A stretch of 64,000 nucleotides of DNA from Hydrogenophaga sp. (GCF_018780385.1 NZ_JADMJO010000003.1:725566-789565); one strand, 5' to 3'; positions 42,437 to 51,615 are shown, counted from the stretch's first letter. The notes: generated from the letters alone by a model not told the origin. Program-made: numbers and translations.

Positions 42437-43177
42437 TCAATCGCCCTGAAAACCACCGGCGCGGCAGGTCACCACCAGCGTGTCGCGCCAGCCCAGGGCG
42501 TCGCCCTCCAGCGGCTGGATGGGTGTGCTCTCGTGGATCACGCGCGCATCGTCCAGCAGCAGCAACGACCACGGCTCGCGCAGCGTGAAACGCTGGCCAC
42601 CCGGGCCATTGGCTTCAAACACCCGGCTCTCGCCGCCCTTGATGCCGTGGCGGCCCACCATGAACACGGCCACCAGGTCCACGCCGTCGCGGTGCGCGCC
42701 TTCTGGCGTGGGACGGCCAATGCCGTCCGTGGTGTCGATGCGAAACGGATGCGCCTCCACGAACCAGGGCTGCGCACCGCGCAGCGCGCTGGCCACCTCG
42801 CCCAGGCGCGTGATCAAACGGCTCCAGACCGGCTGCCCGACCACTGCCGGCTCCATGGGTTCAAACCAGCGCTGCATGCCACCGTGCAAGGCGTTGTATT
42901 CCAGCGGCTGCCAGTGCGCCCGGTGTGGTGACTGCTGCACCTGTTCCCGGTCCACCACAAAGCAGCTGTGGCGCCGGCTGCGGTAGCGCCCGCCGTCCTT
43001 CAGGTAGGCGTCGGCCGGCAGTTGGTCCCAGCCGGCGTGCAAGGCCCGCAGTTCATCGGCACTGGCGGGCAACCAGTCGGCCACGCTGGTGGCGCTGAGC
43101 AGTGCGAATCCTGTGGTCTTGAGGGATGCATCGAGCTGGTGGAGGGGGACGTAGGGTGGCTGGAATTCGCTGGTCAT
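42437..43177 (-). CDS. 2OG-Fe(II) dioxygenase family protein
   Basis: The 246-residue protein from ATG 43177 matches the 2OG-Fe_Oxy_2-type family. YRSRRHSCFVV near the first strand, QPLEYNALHGGMQRWFEP, then the iron ligands H and D in EGAHRDGVDLVAVFMV and the distal His in DARVIHEST. An Arg binding 2-oxoglutarate is likely in WRDTLVVT. The substrate is unknown; relatives hydroxylate amino acids. It is divergent from the hemerythrin-like gene. Confidence 0.85.
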   Translation of the reverse strand: MTSEFQPPYVPLHQLDASLKTTGFALLSATSVADWLPASADELRALHAGWDQLPADAYLKDGGRYRSRRHSCFVVDREQVQQSPHRAHWQPLEYNALHGGMQRWFEPMEPAVVGQPVWSRLITRLGEVASALRGAQPWFVEAHPFRIDTTDGIGRPTPEGAHRDGVDLVAVFMVGRHGIKGGESRVFEANGPGGQRFTLREPWSLLLLDDARVIHESTPIQPLEGDALGWRDTLVVTCRAGGFQGD

Positions 43178-43312
43178 GGAGCGGCAGTTTACCGGCGTCA
43201 CCGAGCGCGGCGACGCGGCTTGACTCGCTTTCATGCGCTGGATCAAAGCGCCGTCGTCCGACCGGGCGCAAGCTCCGCGCAGGCTGGGTGGATCCCGGCC
43301 AAGGAGGCAAAC

Positions 43313-43711
43313 ATGCAGGCTTTGAAATGGACCCCCGCGTTGTGGCTGGGCTTTGAACCCATGGACGGGATGAACCGCGAATTCATGGAACGGCTGGGAA
43401 GCGCGCAAGCCGCGCCAGACGACCGACTGGTCGAGACCTGGCAGGCGCTGGTGCAGCACGCCGTGGTGCATTTCGGTACCGAGGATGCCTGGATGCGCCG
43501 GGAGGCCTTTGCCACGGCAGATCAGCACACCCTGGAACACCGCGTGGTGCTCAATCTGCTGCGCGAAGGCCTGGGCCAGGCGCAGGGCGGTGACCTCGCG
43601 CCGGCCCGGCAGATGGCGGCCGAGCTGTCCGCGTGGTTCAGCCGGCACACGCAGTCGCTCGATGCTGCCCTGGCCCTGCACATGCGCCGCGTCACCTCCG
43701 AAACGGTCTGA
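43313..43711 (+). CDS. hemerythrin-like protein with one iron ligand missing
   Basis: AAGGAGG precedes ATG 43313. The 132-residue protein has a four-helix bundle with H and E in HAVVHFGTEDAWM, HTLEH and HTQSLD. These match ligands H54/E58, H73/H77 and H106/D111 of bacteriohemerythrin. The first helix reads MDGMNREFMERL, with Asn where ID.QH..L normally supplies H25. The di-iron site would lack one His, so oxygen binding may be altered. It is upstream of a DUF2189 gene. Confidence 0.8.
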   Translation: MQALKWTPALWLGFEPMDGMNREFMERLGSAQAAPDDRLVETWQALVQHAVVHFGTEDAWMRREAFATADQHTLEHRVVLNLLREGLGQAQGGDLAPARQMAAELSAWFSRHTQSLDAALALHMRRVTSETV

Positions 43712-43755
43712 ATCGCCGGTTGGTGGTCCAATCGTCGGCCACAGAGGAGCACTTC

Positions 43756-44556
43756 ATGACCGAAGCCACGCCCGCCACCGAGAGCCCATCCGAACCACCG
43801 CGACCACCGTCGGTGTTCGACCTGGCAGTGACCGACCTGCGCGCAGGCGATCCGCTGCAATGGCTTCGTCTGGGCTGGGCCGACTTCATGCGCTGCCCAC
43901 GCATCGGCCTCTTCTACGGCTTGTGCTTTTTCCTCATGGGCCATGCACTGCTGGCGGTCTTTCGCGCAGCACCGGCCTACGTGCTGGCCTTGAGCGCGGG
44001 CTTCCTGCTCATGGGCCCGTTTCTCTGCCTGGGCCTGTACGACGTCAGCCGTGCGCTGCAGAACGGTCAACGTCCGTCGCTGCGGGCCTCGCTGCTGGCG
44101 TGGCGGCCAACGCAGGGCACCATGGCGATCTTCGCGGGCGTGCTGCTGATCCTGGAGATGCTGTGGGGCCGCGCCTCGCTGGTGGTGTTTGCCGTGACCT
44201 TCAACACCATGCCATCCACCACCAACCTCCTGGCCCAGCTGATCAACCCGGAGAACCTGTCGTTCCTGATCACCTACACCGTGGTCGGTGGCCTCTTTGC
44301 CGCCCTCATCTTCGTGACCAGCGTGATCTCCATACCGATGATCATGGACCGCCAGGTGGACGCGATCTCCGCGGGCCTCACCAGCATCCGCGCTTGTCTG
44401 CAAAACCCGGGCGTGATGCTGCAGTGGGGCGCGCTGATCACGCTGCTGGTGGGACTGGCGATGCTGCCGCTGTTTGCGGGCCTGTTCGTGATCGGGCCGG
44501 TGGTGGGCCATGCCACCTGGCACGCCTACCAGGGCACGGTGAGCGACCCGGCCTGA
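43756..44556 (+). CDS. DUF2189 membrane protein
   Basis: GAGGAG precedes ATG 43756. The 266-residue protein has a Pro-rich cytoplasmic N-terminus then six hydrophobic segments. The family marks are WLRLGWADFMRCPRIGLFYG, GPFLCLGLYDVSRAL, ISIPMIMDRQVDAISAGLTS and the last GLFVIGPVVGHATWHAY. DUF2189 proteins are inner-membrane proteins, often fused or adjacent to energy-related genes, with no set role. It is convergent with the gene at 44563. Confidence 0.9.
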   Translation: MTEATPATESPSEPPRPPSVFDLAVTDLRAGDPLQWLRLGWADFMRCPRIGLFYGLCFFLMGHALLAVFRAAPAYVLALSAGFLLMGPFLCLGLYDVSRALQNGQRPSLRASLLAWRPTQGTMAIFAGVLLILEMLWGRASLVVFAVTFNTMPSTTNLLAQLINPENLSFLITYTVVGGLFAALIFVTSVISIPMIMDRQVDAISAGLTSIRACLQNPGVMLQWGALITLLVGLAMLPLFAGLFVIGPVVGHATWHAYQGTVSDPA

Positions 44557-44562
44557 GGGAAC

Positions 44563-44928
44563 TCAGCGACCGGGTGGTGTGTCGCCGCGCTGGCCGCTGC
44601 CGCGTCGGCCAGGGCGTTTGCCCAGCAACGCGGGCTCGATGCTGTCTTCAAAGAGTGGCCACAGGGCCTGAACGCGCTCGAGCGCCACCTCTTCACCCAT
44701 GGATCGGCACAGCCGCTGGTGCAGCTCCACCCGCATGAACCACAGGCTTTTCGGATCCACCGCCACCAGCAAGCGGTGGCGCAGGCGCTCGTCTTCCCAG
44801 CTGGGTTCGTTGGGCAGCAGCTCCAGCATGGCGCGGCGGATGCGGGACAACGCGGCGGGATCGTGGCGAACCGGATCGCTCACAAGGCGTTGCGTGACGG
44901 TGTCCAGGATGGTGGTGAAGATGCGCAT
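44563..44928 (-). CDS. conserved hypothetical protein
   Basis: The 121-residue protein from ATG 44928 is helical and charged. Segments such as MRIFTTILDTVTQRLVSDPV, ALSRIRRAMLELLPNEPSWE and LWFMRVELHQRLCRSMGEE suggest a compact helical bundle. The tail is Gly/Arg-rich. The frame can be extended to GTG 44967. I do not recognise it. No membrane segment is present. It is alone between convergent and co-directional genes. Confidence 0.65.
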   Translation of the reverse strand: MRIFTTILDTVTQRLVSDPVRHDPAALSRIRRAMLELLPNEPSWEDERLRHRLLVAVDPKSLWFMRVELHQRLCRSMGEEVALERVQALWPLFEDSIEPALLGKRPGRRGSGQRGDTPPGR

Positions 44929-45034
44929 CGGGTAGCAATCTTTTTTGTTTGAGCCATGAACCAACACAACGCATGCAGGGGGGTGCGTATTACCGCGCTT
45001 CCACCCCGCTTTGTAACACGCGTGACGGTATGTA

Positions 45035-45295
45035 TCAACGATCTGCGCTCGAGACAGGGGCGCCGGCGGGCCGGTTCGGGTCGGTCTCGCGCCACAGACG
45101 CACGGTCAGCCACCAGCCGATGAGCGAATTGGTGAGTGCAAACACGCTCACGACGAGCCGGATGCCCATGGGTGGATCGTTCAGTTGCAGGAAACCGACC
45201 ATGAAACTGGAAAGTGCGTTGAATCCCAACATGAGCCAGAACAGGCCGCGCCGGGGCTGCCAGAGGCGGTGAACGATGTGAGCGATGGAGGGCAT
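45035..45295 (-). CDS. small membrane protein next to acyl-CoA synthetase
   Basis: The 86-residue protein has two hydrophobic segments, GLFWLMLGFNALSSFMVGFL and MGIRLVVSVFALTNSLIGWW, with a short loop (QLNDPP) between. The C-terminus is soluble (WRETDPNRPAGAPVSSADR). It starts 4 bp after the stop of the acyl-CoA synthetase gene, so they are probably one operon. Function unknown. Confidence 0.7.
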   Translation of the reverse strand: MPSIAHIVHRLWQPRRGLFWLMLGFNALSSFMVGFLQLNDPPMGIRLVVSVFALTNSLIGWWLTVRLWRETDPNRPAGAPVSSADR

Positions 45296-45299
45296 GCCG

Positions 45300-47027
45300 T
45301 CATTGTGCCGGTGGGGCCTTGCGGGCCTCCTGCTCCTGAAGCAGCCGCCACATCACCTTGCCACTGCCGCTCTTGGGCAGGGCGGCGAGGAACTCCACCG
45401 TGCGCGGGCATTTGTAAACCGCCATGTGCTCGCGGCACCAGTCCAGGATGTCCTGCTCGCTCGTGGTCGCACGGTGCGATTCGCGCAGCACCACCACGGC
45501 CTTCACGCTCTCGCCGCGGTAGGCGTCGGTGGTGGCGATCACGCAGGCTTCGGCGATGGCAGGGTGCTTGAACATCAGCACCTCCACCTCGGCCGGCCAG
45601 ACCTTGAAGCCGCTGGCATTGATCATGCGTTTGAGCCGGTCGGTGATGAAGTAGTAGCCGTCTTCATCGATGCGGCCGAGGTCGCCCGAGCGGAAGAAAC
45701 GTTTGCCCTCGACGGTAATGAAGGCGGCCTCGGTGGCCTCCGGCCGTTTCCAGTAGCCATCGAACACCTCGGGCCCGCAGATGATGATCTCGCCGGCTTC
45801 GCCCTGCGGCATCTCCTGGAGCGTGATCGGATCGACCACGCGCGCTTCGGTGCTCAGGAACGGAATGCCCAGGCACTGCTGCTTCGGGTGGTCGGGTGGG
45901 TTGTTGTGCGACGGCGCGGCCGTCTCGGTGAGGCCATAGCCCTCCGAATAGCGCAGGCCGTACTGCTCGAGCAGGCGCTGCGCCACCGCCTGCGGCATGG
46001 CCGCGCCGCCACCGCCGACCAGCACCAGGCTGGAAAGGTCGTATTGGTCGAAGCGCGGGCTGGCCAGCAAGTCGATGACCATGGTGGGGATGTTGGTCCA
46101 GTGCGTGACGCGCCAACGCGAGATGAGCTGGCCAGCGAGTTCGCGGTCCCAGCGGGGCATCACCACCAGGGTCGCGCCGTTGTAGATGGACGCATGCATG
46201 CCCGCCACCATGCCGGTGATGTGGAACATGGGCACCACGAGCAGGCCCACGTTCTCCGAGGTGCTGTTCGTCCACAGGCCCACGGCCACGGCGTTGTGCA
46301 TGAGCGTGCGGTGCGGGTGCATGCAACCCTTGGGCAGCCCGGTGGTGCCACTGGTGTAGGGCAGCACGGCGAGGTCGTCCGGGCCGCGGTTGTGGGCGGG
46401 CGCGGTGCCGCTGCAGGCCAGGGCCTCGGCCCAGTCGCTCACCGTGCCGCCCGGCAGCGTGGGCACAGCATGGTGCGTGCCCAGCCACTCGGCCCAGGCA
46501 GGCGGTATCTCGGCCTGCGGACCGAAAGCGTCGCTGTAGTGCGAGACAACCAGGTGGCGCAGGCGACCACTCTCGGGCACCTCGGCATTGGCCTTGATCA
46601 ACTCGCCGGCCAGGTCGGCCGCGGCAATCGCCACGCGCGCGTCGGGGTCGGTGATGTAGTGCTGCAGCTCGTCCGACCGGTTCATCGGATTGACCGGCAC
46701 CACCACCGCATTGGCCCGCAGGATGGCGAAGTGCGCCACGATCCACTGTGGGCAGTTCTGCATCAGCAAGATCACGCGATCACCGTCTTGCACACCTTGT
46801 GCGCGCAGGTGGGCCGCCAGCCGCTCGGCCTGTTCCAGCAACTGCCGGTACGTCAGCACCTGGTCGAAGAAAACCAGCGCGGTCTTGTCGGGGTAGCGCT
46901 GCGCACTGACTGCCAGGTTGTGCCACAGCGAAGTGGCTGGCGGGTTGATCCGGTGCGGCAGGCGCTTGGGCCAGAAGCGGTGGTGAGGCGCGGAAGGGCC
47001 CGCTTCCCCCGTGGTGATGTTGTTCAT
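45300..47027 (-). CDS. fatty-acyl-CoA synthetase (AMP-binding enzyme)
   Basis: The 575-residue protein from ATG 47027 (GGAGA upstream) is an ANL-superfamily ligase. Motifs are YTSGTTGLPKG (P-loop-like A3), YSEGYGLTETAAP (A5), GEIIICGPEVFDGYW, FRSGDLGRIDEDGYYFITDR (A7/A8) and a C-terminal KCPRTVEFLAALPKSGSGKV with the catalytic Lys. It makes acyl-AMP and then acyl-CoA; the chain length is not clear, but similar genes are annotated long-chain. It is divergent from aapJ. Confidence 0.92.
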   Translation of the reverse strand: MNNITTGEAGPSAPHHRFWPKRLPHRINPPATSLWHNLAVSAQRYPDKTALVFFDQVLTYRQLLEQAERLAAHLRAQGVQDGDRVILLMQNCPQWIVAHFAILRANAVVVPVNPMNRSDELQHYITDPDARVAIAAADLAGELIKANAEVPESGRLRHLVVSHYSDAFGPQAEIPPAWAEWLGTHHAVPTLPGGTVSDWAEALACSGTAPAHNRGPDDLAVLPYTSGTTGLPKGCMHPHRTLMHNAVAVGLWTNSTSENVGLLVVPMFHITGMVAGMHASIYNGATLVVMPRWDRELAGQLISRWRVTHWTNIPTMVIDLLASPRFDQYDLSSLVLVGGGGAAMPQAVAQRLLEQYGLRYSEGYGLTETAAPSHNNPPDHPKQQCLGIPFLSTEARVVDPITLQEMPQGEAGEIIICGPEVFDGYWKRPEATEAAFITVEGKRFFRSGDLGRIDEDGYYFITDRLKRMINASGFKVWPAEVEVLMFKHPAIAEACVIATTDAYRGESVKAVVVLRESHRATTSEQDILDWCREHMAVYKCPRTVEFLAALPKSGSGKVMWRLLQEQEARKAPPAQ

Positions 47028-47229
47028 GCGCTGGTCTCCGTTGTTCTGCGTTTGGGCCGAAGGATACGGGTCACCCTCTACGAAAGAAAACACGACTTGT
47101 CGCGGGAGAGACCGCGACCACCATTCCCTCAATGGCACAGAACCTGCGTACCCAAGTTCACGGGCGAGCGCGTGCTGCCATCGCGATGTTGTCATGTGCT
47201 ATTTGCATGGCTTTCACACGTAAACCCCG

Positions 47230-47253
47230 ATCCCGGGCCCAAAACCCGGGGGA
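47230..47253. promoter_or_regulatory. GC-rich stem-loop upstream of aapJ
   Basis: ATCCCGGG (47230-47237) faces CCCGGGGGAT (47244-47253) with an AAAA-containing loop. It is 87 bp before the aapJ ATG. It may be an operator or a leader hairpin. Confidence 0.4.
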
Positions 47254-47275
47254 TACATTCGGTTGCGGTCGCGAT

Positions 47276-47294
47276 GCGCACCCAATAGGTGCGC
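47276..47294. promoter_or_regulatory. inverted repeat in the aapJ leader
   Basis: GCGCACC-CAATA-GGTGCGC is a perfect 7-bp inverted repeat, 45 bp before the aapJ ATG. Position and symmetry fit a repressor site or leader hairpin. Confidence 0.45.
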
Positions 47295-47339
47295 TTCCAG
47301 CGCCGACGGACATTCTTTCAAACACCTTGGAGAGACCTG

Positions 47340-48377
47340 ATGACGATGACGACCCTGAAACTCGCAGCCCTGGGCCTGAGCGCCGCGGCCACCCTGGCCA
47401 GCATGCCCGCACACGCGGGCAAGGACCTCGATGCCATCAAGAAGCGTGGCGAGCTGATCTGTGGGGTCAACACCGCACTGCCCGGCTTCTCGGCGGCCGA
47501 CAGCCAGGGCAAGTGGAGTGGCATGGATGTGGATGTGTGCCGTTCGGTGGCAGCAGCGGTGCTCAGCAGCCCGGACAAGGTGCGCTACGTCCCCCTGACC
47601 GCCCAGCAACGCTTCACCGCCTTGCAGTCCGGCGAGATCGACATGCTGGCGCGCAACACCACCTGGACCCTGACCCGTGACGCGTCGTTGGGCCTGACCT
47701 TCACCGGCGTGAACTTCTATGACGGCCAGGGTTTCATGGTGCCCAAGAAGCTCAACGTGAAAAGCGCCAAGCAGCTCAAAGGCGCGACGGTGTGCGTGCA
47801 GTCCGGCACCACGACCGAACTCAACCTGACCGACTACTCGCGCGCCAACAAGCTCAACATCAAACCGGTGGTGTTTGAAAAGCTCGAAGCCGCGCTGGCC
47901 GCTTACTCGTCCGGGCGCTGCCAGGCCTACACCACCGACGCCTCGGGCCTGGCCTCCAGCCGCGCCAAGGACATGGCAAAGCCCGACGACCACGTGATCC
48001 TGCCCGAGCTGATCTCCAAGGAACCCCTGGGCCCGGCCGTGCGCCGGGGTGACGACGAGTGGGCCGCCATCGTCCGGTGGGTCGGCTTTGCGCTGCTGGA
48101 AGCCGAGGAGTACGAAGTGACCCAGGCCAATGCCGACCAGATGAAGACGGGCAGCACCAATCCGGGCGTGATGCGCCTGCTGGGCGCGGGCACCGAAGAC
48201 ACCGGCAAGCTGCTGGGCCTGGACAAGGAATGGGCGCTTCGCGCCGTCAAGGCCACCGGCAACTACGGTGAAATCTTCGAGCGCCATGTCGGCCCCAAGA
48301 CCGCCATCGGCCTGCCCCGCGGCAGCAACAACCTCTGGAGCAAGGGCGGTCTGATGTACGCACCACCGGTGCGCTGA
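47340..48377 (+). CDS. aapJ: amino acid ABC transporter substrate-binding protein (AapJ-like)
   Basis: ATG 47340 follows GGAGA. The 345-residue periplasmic protein has a signal peptide (LKLAALGLSAAATLASMPAHA), then KKRGELICGVNTALPGFSA, the SBP family-3 pattern GKWSGMDVDVCRSVAAAVL, RNTTWTLTRDASLGLTFTGV and NYGEIFERHVG near the end. It is the general L-amino-acid binding protein of the Aap/Bzt system. A strong stem-loop follows it, which should let it be made in excess of the permeases. Confidence 0.94.
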   Translation: MTMTTLKLAALGLSAAATLASMPAHAGKDLDAIKKRGELICGVNTALPGFSAADSQGKWSGMDVDVCRSVAAAVLSSPDKVRYVPLTAQQRFTALQSGEIDMLARNTTWTLTRDASLGLTFTGVNFYDGQGFMVPKKLNVKSAKQLKGATVCVQSGTTTELNLTDYSRANKLNIKPVVFEKLEAALAAYSSGRCQAYTTDASGLASSRAKDMAKPDDHVILPELISKEPLGPAVRRGDDEWAAIVRWVGFALLEAEEYEVTQANADQMKTGSTNPGVMRLLGAGTEDTGKLLGLDKEWALRAVKATGNYGEIFERHVGPKTAIGLPRGSNNLWSKGGLMYAPPVR

Positions 48378-48421
48378 ACCCACGTGCCGCTGCACAGCAG
48401 CACGACCGCATGACAGTCAAG

Positions 48422-48453
48422 AGCACCGGGGCGAAAGCTCCGGTGCTTCTTTT
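48422..48453 (+). terminator. intercistronic stem-loop after aapJ
   Basis: AGCACCGGGGC (48422-48432) pairs with GCTCCGGTGCT (48437-48447) through a GAAA tetraloop, with one G-U, and TCTTTT follows. It lies 44 bp after the aapJ stop and 36 bp before aapQ. It looks like an intrinsic terminator with partial read-through, or an mRNA-stabilising hairpin. Confidence 0.8.
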
Positions 48454-48489
48454 AAGTCTCTCTCTGGTTCACCCACATCCGAGGCTGTC

Positions 48490-49665
48490 TTGAAATCCCC
48501 CTCACCTCCACCCCGACAGCGCCAGTGGTCACTCAACAGTCGAGCCACGCGTGGCCTGCTGTTCCAGTTGGTCGCACTGGTCCTGATCGCACTCGGCATC
48601 TGGTTCCTCGCGCACAACACGCAACGCAACATGCAGGTGCGTGGCATCCAGAGCGGTTTCGATTTCCTGAGCTCCGCGGCCGGCTTCGACATCGGCGAAA
48701 CCCTCATCGCCTACGACCCGAGCGAGAGCTACGGCAAGGCCATCTGGGTCGGCGTGCTCAACACCCTGAAGGTGGCCGCACTCGGCATCTTCTTCACCAC
48801 CATCCTGGGTGTTCTGCTGGGTGTGGGCCGCTTCTCGCGCAACGGGCTGGTGCGGGGCATCTGCTATGGCTACGTGGAGCTGTTCCGCAACGTGCCCATC
48901 CTGCTGCAGCTGCTGATGTGGTACCTGATCTTCATCGAGATCCTGCCGGCCTCCAACGAGGCCTGGAGCATCTCTGGCCTGTTTTTTCTGAGCAAGGGCG
49001 GGTTCGCCTTTCCCTACCCCACCGCCGGTCTGGGCGGCGTCACCGCTGGGGTGGCCGTGGGGCTGCTGGCCGTGTGGCTGTGGCTGCGCAGGGTTCAGCA
49101 GCGTTTTGAAGCCACCGGGCAAGATGGCGACCGACTGTGGACCCCCATCGCACTGGTCATCGCGTGCGCCGTCGCTGGCTGGGCGATCTCCGGCATGCCG
49201 ACCGAGTGGAACGTGCCCGAGCAATTGGTGTTCATGGTCGACGGCGGCGTGTCGGCCACACCCGAGTTCATGACCGTCCTCCTGGGACTGGTCATGTACA
49301 CCTCGGCCTTCGTGGCCGAAGTGGTGCGCAGCGGCATCCAGTCGGTGAGCCGCGGCCAGGACGAAGCGGCCGCCGCGCTGGGCCTGGACCCACGCCAGAA
49401 GATGAAGCTGGTGGTGCTGCCGCAAGCCATGCGGGTGATCGTGCCGCCCCTGACCAACCAGTACCTCAACCTGACCAAGAACTCTTCGCTGGCGGTGGCC
49501 ATCGGCTACCCGGACGTGGTGTCGATCGCCAACACCACCATCAACCAGAGCGGCCGCGCGGTGGAGTGCATCGCCATCATCATGCTGGTCTACCTCACCA
49601 CATCGCTCAGCACATCGCTGCTGATGAACTGGTACAACCAGCGCGTGGCGATCAAGGAGCGATGA
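48490..49665 (+). CDS. aapQ: amino acid ABC transporter permease (AapQ-like)
   Basis: The 391-residue protein starts at TTG 48490 with GAGG upstream. It has about eight hydrophobic segments and the His/Glu/Asp/Arg family permease traits: VELFRNVPILLQLLMWYLIF, TSAFVAEVVRSGIQSVSRGQ and the EAA loop EAAAALGLDPRQKMKLVVLPQ. A long insert between segments is usual for AapQ. It works with AapM and AapP. Its stop overlaps the aapM start (ATGA). Confidence 0.93.
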   Translation: MKSPSPPPRQRQWSLNSRATRGLLFQLVALVLIALGIWFLAHNTQRNMQVRGIQSGFDFLSSAAGFDIGETLIAYDPSESYGKAIWVGVLNTLKVAALGIFFTTILGVLLGVGRFSRNGLVRGICYGYVELFRNVPILLQLLMWYLIFIEILPASNEAWSISGLFFLSKGGFAFPYPTAGLGGVTAGVAVGLLAVWLWLRRVQQRFEATGQDGDRLWTPIALVIACAVAGWAISGMPTEWNVPEQLVFMVDGGVSATPEFMTVLLGLVMYTSAFVAEVVRSGIQSVSRGQDEAAAALGLDPRQKMKLVVLPQAMRVIVPPLTNQYLNLTKNSSLAVAIGYPDVVSIANTTINQSGRAVECIAIIMLVYLTTSLSTSLLMNWYNQRVAIKER

Positions 49666-50771
49666 ACATGTCCGACACGTTCATGCCCATCGCCCCCCGC
49701 CCTTCCCCGGTCAAAAACTCGGGCCTCGTGCCCTGGATACGGCGCAACCTGTTTGCCGACTGGCGCAGCACCATCGTCACGCTGTTCGTGCTCGGCCTGC
49801 TGGCCTGGGTGCTGCCCGGCTTCATCCGCTGGGTGCTGATCGACGCCGTGATGCGCGCCGACTCCGAAGCCTGCCAGGCCGCGCGAGGCGTGGGTGCCTG
49901 CTGGGGTGTGGTGGCCGAGAAGTACCGCATCATCCTGTTCGGCCGTTACCCGTTCGACGAGCAGTGGCGCCCGCTGGTGGCCACCTCGCTCATGATGGGT
50001 GGCCTCGTCCTGAGTTGTGTGCGCTTCTTCTGGAAACCCTGGCTGGCGCTCATGTGGGTGGGCATCCTCGCGCTGTTCTTCATCCTCATGGGGGGCGGCG
50101 TGTTCGGCTTGTCGAACGTGCGCACCGACCTTTGGGGCGGTCTGCCCCTCACCGTGATGCTGGCCACACTGTCCATCTTCTTCGCCTTCCCGCTGGCGGT
50201 GGTGGTGGCGCTGGGGCGGCGCGGGCGGCTGCCCGCGATCCGCACCGCCTGCATCATCTACATCGAGCTCATCCGGGGCGTGCCGCTGATCTCGGTGCTG
50301 TTCATGGCGTCGTTCATGTTTCCGCTCTTCATGCCGCAAGGCGTGACGCTGGACGTGCTGGTGCGCGTGATCGCCGGCATCACGCTGTTTGCCGCCGCCT
50401 ACATGGCCGAGATCATCCGCGGCGGCCTGCAGGCCATCCCCAAGGGCCAGCTTGAGGCGGCCGACACGCTGGGTCTGACCTACTGGCAGACGCAACGCAA
50501 GATCGTGTTGCCGCAGGCGCTGGCGATGGTGGTGCCCAGCATCATGAACACCTTCATCTCGCTGTTCAAGGACACCTCTCTGGTCACCATCGTCTCGCTC
50601 TACGAGCTCACCGGCGCGCTGGCGCTGGCACTGAATGCGGACGTGAACTGGCGCCCGTTCAAGCTGGAGGCCTACCTCTTCATCACCCTCATCTACTTCA
50701 CGGTGTGCTTCGCGATGTCGCGCTACAGCCTGTGGGTCGAGAAACAACTGAGCGCCAGCAAGGCCCGCTGA
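49662..50771 (+). CDS. aapM: amino acid ABC transporter permease (AapM-like)
   Basis: ATG 49662 overlaps the aapQ stop, with AAGGAGC in the end of aapQ as the ribosome site. The 369-residue protein has about eight hydrophobic segments, IYIELIRGVPLISVLFMASF, AAYMAEIIRGGLQAIPKGQ and the EAA loop LEAADTLGLTYWQTQRKIVL. It pairs with AapQ to form the channel. The ATPase gene follows 12 bp later. Confidence 0.93.
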   Translation: MNMSDTFMPIAPRPSPVKNSGLVPWIRRNLFADWRSTIVTLFVLGLLAWVLPGFIRWVLIDAVMRADSEACQAARGVGACWGVVAEKYRIILFGRYPFDEQWRPLVATSLMMGGLVLSCVRFFWKPWLALMWVGILALFFILMGGGVFGLSNVRTDLWGGLPLTVMLATLSIFFAFPLAVVVALGRRGRLPAIRTACIIYIELIRGVPLISVLFMASFMFPLFMPQGVTLDVLVRVIAGITLFAAAYMAEIIRGGLQAIPKGQLEAADTLGLTYWQTQRKIVLPQALAMVVPSIMNTFISLFKDTSLVTIVSLYELTGALALALNADVNWRPFKLEAYLFITLIYFTVCFAMSRYSLWVEKQLSASKAR

Positions 50772-50783
50772 AGGAACAAGAAC

Positions 50784-51527
50784 ATGTCAGATCCCATCAT
50801 CCGTTTCGACAAAGTCAACAAGTGGTACGGCAACGACTTCCACGTGCTGCGCGACATCGACCTCGATGTGGCCAGGGGCGAACGCATCGTGGTGTGTGGA
50901 CCGTCCGGCTCGGGCAAATCCACGCTGATCCGCTGCATCAACCGGCTCGAGGAACACCAGCAGGGCCACCTCTTCGTTGACGGTATCGAACTCACCGACG
51001 ACATCAAGGCGATCGACCAGGTGCGCAGGAACGTGGGCATGGTGTTCCAGCAGTTCAACCTGTTCCCCCACCTGACCGTGCTGGAAAACCTCACGCTCTC
51101 ACCCATGTGGGTGGGCAAGATGCCGAAAAAGGAGGCCGAGGAAAAGGCCATGGTGCAGTTGCAGAGGGTGCAGATTGCCGAGCAGGCCGGCAAGTACCCC
51201 TTGCAGCTCTCGGGCGGGCAGCAGCAGCGTGTGGCGATTGCCCGCGCGCTGTGCCTCACGCCCAAGATCATGCTGTTCGACGAGCCCACCTCGGCGCTCG
51301 ACCCGGAGATGATCAAGGAGGTGCTCGACGTGATGGTGGAGCTGGCCAACCTGGGCATCACCATGATCTGCGTGACGCACGAAATGGGCTTTGCCAAAGC
51401 CGTGGCCGATCGCGTGATCTTCATGGACCAGGGCCAGATCGTCGAGCAGAACACGCCCACCGAATTCTTCAACCATCCGCAGAACGAACGCAGCCGGGAC
51501 TTCCTCTCCAAGATCCTCGGACATTGA
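50784..51527 (+). CDS. aapP: amino acid ABC transporter ATP-binding protein (AapP-like)
   Basis: The 247-residue ABC ATPase has Walker [10 protein letters not shown], the Q-loop [11 protein letters not shown], signature LSGGQQQR, Walker [13 protein letters not shown] and switch His in CVTHEMGFA. It energises uptake through AapQM with AapJ. It is the last gene of the operon; 88 bp separate it from the next gene. Confidence 0.96.
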   Translation: MSDPIIRFDKVNKWYGNDFHVLRDIDLDVARGERIVVCGPSGSGKSTLIRCINRLEEHQQGHLFVDGIELTDDIKAIDQVRRNVGMVFQQFNLFPHLTVLENLTLSPMWVGKMPKKEAEEKAMVQLQRVQIAEQAGKYPLQLSGGQQQRVAIARALCLTPKIMLFDEPTSALDPEMIKEVLDVMVELANLGITMICVTHEMGFAKAVADRVIFMDQGQIVEQNTPTEFFNHPQNERSRDFLSKILGH

Positions 51528-51615
51528 TTCGTAACGCTTCTTTTCAGGGCAGGGTTTTTGACTTGTGAGGGTCATGTGGCGCTGACACAATGCGCGGGTT
51601 CTCAAGGAGGCCCGC

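Larger units (their letters stand above)
47028..47339. other. 312-bp gene-free region between the acyl-CoA synthetase gene and aapJ
   Basis: It holds both divergent promoters. I see no convincing consensus pair by eye. Two inverted repeats are present near the aapJ side (47230-47253 and 47276-47294), described separately. Open frames here are short, lack ribosome-binding sites and look non-coding. Confidence 0.5.

Noticed and set aside
45285..47288. 667-codon plus-strand frame opposite the acyl-CoA synthetase gene
   Set aside because: Antisense shadow; the minus strand encodes all ANL-superfamily motifs.
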